Origin: Taibaiella helva
GTDB lineage: Bacteria > Bacteroidota > Bacteroidia > Chitinophagales > Chitinophagaceae
NCBI RefSeq assembly: GCF_003545695.1
Contig: NZ_QUZZ01000004.1
Coordinates: forward strand, 124,001-188,000
DNA length: 64,000 bases
Reading direction: 5' to 3'
The notes below the pieces were generated by a model. The model was not told the DNA's origin. It made no database searches and saw only the letters and a list, made by a program, of their open reading frames with translations. Positions 63,143-64,000 of the stretch are shown here, piece after piece. How positions within the stretch are numbered: position 1 is the first letter of the stretch; every line of letters begins with the position of its first letter. The position numbers were made by a program, and so were the translations under genes.

Positions 63143-63210
63143 TCAACTCTATCAGGTTTTAAAACCTTTCGGGGTCAACTCTATCAGGGTTTAAAACCTG
63201 ATAGAGTTGA
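63143..63210. repeat. Tandem repeat forming a strong hairpin
   Basis: TCAACTCTATCAGG occurs at 63143-63156 and again at 63175-63188, each followed by a TTTAAAACCT tract. The second copy pairs perfectly with CCTGATAGAGTTGA at 63197-63210 across an 8-base loop. It may terminate the signalling operon. Confidence 0.6.
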
Positions 63211-63225
63211 AGAGCAGATAAAAGC

Positions 63226-63251
63226 AAAAGCATCTCCGGGGAGATGCTTTT
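63226..63251. terminator. Hairpin AAAAGCATCTCC, terminator of the lanthipeptide-type gene
   Basis: A 12-bp perfect stem with a 2-base loop, 25 bases beyond the peptide gene's stop on the minus strand. Its core is repeated in the hairpin at 63770-63810. Confidence 0.7.
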
Positions 63252-63276
63252 CTTACCGGCCGGCGTATTTTATTCC

Positions 63277-63597
63277 TTATTGACTCACATGGCAACCGTC
63301 CAGCGTACAATTGGTTGTTACCGGCGTTGGTGGGCATACAATGCGGAGGCTGGGCTTCTCCTCCAATACGCAGCCATTAACGCCGGGAGTAGTGCCGCCG
63401 GGGCACTGGAACACACTTTGACAGCCAACAGATCCATTGGGGTCACAAACGGCCGCAGTACAGTTCATGGAGGGACACTGGAGCGACTGATACGGCGGAT
63501 CACCGCCACCCAGACGCATAGAAAGGCTGCTCAGATCTGTAATAACATGTTTGTTCAGTGTCAGCTTTTTGTTCGACAAAAGCGTTTTCTTTTTCAT
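63277..63597 (-). CDS. Class-I-lanthipeptide-like Cys-rich precursor peptide (orphan)
   Basis: About 106 residues from the ATG at 63597; two further ATGs just upstream (63600, 63603) are possible. The start MKKKTLLSNKKLTLNK with ITDLSS, SMRL and a GGG after about 32 residues matches the leader form of Bacteroidota class I lanthipeptide precursors, which are cut after GG. The following 70 residues contain nine Cys with many Ser and Thr (QCPSMNCTAAVC, VGCQSVFQC, NGCVL, TTNCTLDGC). No LanB, LanC or exporter gene lies in the window, so modifying enzymes would have to be elsewhere. A non-lanthipeptide secreted Cys-rich peptide is the alternative. Confidence 0.66.
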   Translation of the reverse strand: MKKKTLLSNKKLTLNKHVITDLSSLSMRLGGGDPPYQSLQCPSMNCTAAVCDPNGSVGCQSVFQCPGGTTPGVNGCVLEEKPSLRIVCPPTPVTTNCTLDGCHVSQ

Positions 63598-63769
63598 CAT
63601 CATTAGTTTTAAAAGGGTTAAAAATCTCCGGAGATGCTGCCGATTGCAGCTTGATATTTGCAAGATAATAACCGGGACCAGTTACCCTACCTTTACCGGT
63701 GACCTTTTCCACAAGCGGTAGTGTTTTGTTTGTAAACGGCCCGGGCAAGATAAGATCGCAATGTAGCGT

Positions 63770-63810
63770 AACGCAGAAAAGCATCTCCGGGGGAGATGCT
63801 TTTCTGCGTT
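63770..63810. terminator. Long hairpin, terminator of the histone-like gene
   Basis: A 19-bp perfect stem (AACGCAGAAAAGCATCTCC and complement) with a 3-base loop, just beyond the minus-strand stop at 63824. It shares AAAAGCATCTCC with the hairpin at 63226-63251. Confidence 0.75.
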
Positions 63811-63823
63811 TATTTATCCGACC

Positions 63824-64000
63824 TTATTTTTTCTTCGCCGCCTCTTTCTTTGGCGTCGCTTTTTTGGCTGCGGCCTTCTTTACCGTTGTCTTTTTAAGCG
63901 CTGTAGATTTTTTAGCGGCTGCCTTTTTGGTTGCGGCTTTTTTCGTCTTCTTTTCGAAGGCAGTCGGATCGATGGCTTCGATCATTTTTTTCACTTCATC
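63824..64000 (-). CDS. Histone-H1-like Lys/Ala-rich protein (C-terminal part)
   Basis: Only the last 58 codons are in the window and the gene enters from the right edge. The sequence is DEVKKMIEAIDPTAFEKK followed by repeated KKAAAKK- and KKATPKK-like units ending in AAKKK and TAA. Such tails are typical of bacterial histone-H1-like DNA-binding proteins and of Lys-rich tails on HU or ribosomal proteins. The N-terminal part would be needed to choose between them. Confidence 0.7.
   Translation of the reverse strand, partial: DEVKKMIEAIDPTAFEKKTKKAATKKAAAKKSTALKKTTVKKAAAKKATPKKEAAKKK

Noticed and set aside
63500-63784. 94-codon minus-strand frame overlapping the lanthipeptide-type gene
   Set aside because: It is another frame of the precursor and its upstream region and shows no leader or known motif, while the chosen frame shows a clear leader and Cys pattern.
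1-64000. tRNA, rRNA, riboswitch and CRISPR elements
   Set aside because: No cloverleaf, rRNA-like or regularly spaced repeat sequence was noticed on reading both strands; this is a visual reading and a covariance-model search could still find small RNAs.

Overview
The window looks like chromosomal DNA of a Bacteroidota bacterium, most likely from the Chitinophagaceae or a near relative. Evidence: two secreted proteins with type IX secretion sorting tails (9863-11287, 33382-34971), one with a gliding-motility-type C-terminal domain (54370-56592), a carboxypeptidase-like plug plus outer-membrane barrel receptor (15502-17979), a eukaryote-type citrate synthase (52155-53477), and recurrent TAnnTTTG promoter elements with weak ribosome binding sites. 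I saw no rRNA, tRNA or CRISPR array. Most genes are ordinary housekeeping genes separated by strong inverted-repeat terminators.

Layout. 1-8.8 kb: a DUF885 metallopeptidase (cut by the window edge), a gene remnant, pyruvate kinase, then a minus-strand run of four tandem TonB-C-terminal-domain proteins followed by a heptose-7-phosphate kinase and a PfkB kinase, and adenine deaminase. 8.8-26.4 kb: TetR regulator, secreted protein, DnaG, TPR protein, TonB-dependent receptor, a truncated IS1-like transposase, a BlaI/BlaR1-type pair with clear operators, serine hydrolase, ACP phosphodiesterase, RDD protein and the malic enzyme/phosphotransacetylase fusion. 26.7-31 kb: a graspetide (microviridin-like) cluster. 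31-38.8 kb: ABC-F protein, secreted and membrane proteins, dihydrolipoyl dehydrogenase, barrel protein. 38.8-40.5 kb: an MNIO (DUF692) RiPP operon. 40.6-53.5 kb: acyl-CoA dehydrogenase, ECF sigma factor trio, rpsL-rpsG, PDH E2, NhaA, a large membrane protein, small enzymes, citrate synthase. 53.6-64 kb: MORN protein, CHU_C-type secreted protein, arginine decarboxylase, OmpA lipoprotein, DMT exporter, a two-component system, an orphan lanthipeptide-type precursor and the tail of a histone-H1-like gene.

The window carries three separate ribosomal-peptide (RiPP) loci. (1) Four precursor genes (26777-27894) share the microviridin leader motif PFFxxFLExQ and together carry nine copies of the core pattern [T/S]-x-K-[Y/F/A]-P-S-D-x-[E/D]-[E/D]. 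Two ATP-grasp ligases of the MvdC/MvdD type follow (28020-30072), so one pair of ligases probably makes a library of tricyclic protease inhibitors. (2) Two small lipoprotein-like peptides ending in the identical heptapeptide CPACGMG sit directly upstream of an MNIO-family iron oxidase with a C-terminal extension of about 95 residues; this looks like an exported, Cys-modified peptide system and is the least familiar element here. (3) A Cys-rich peptide with a Bacteroidota class-I-lanthipeptide-like leader (63277-63597) has no modifying enzyme next to it.

All functions are read from sequence motifs only. No database search was run, and TSS, operon and modification statements are inferences.
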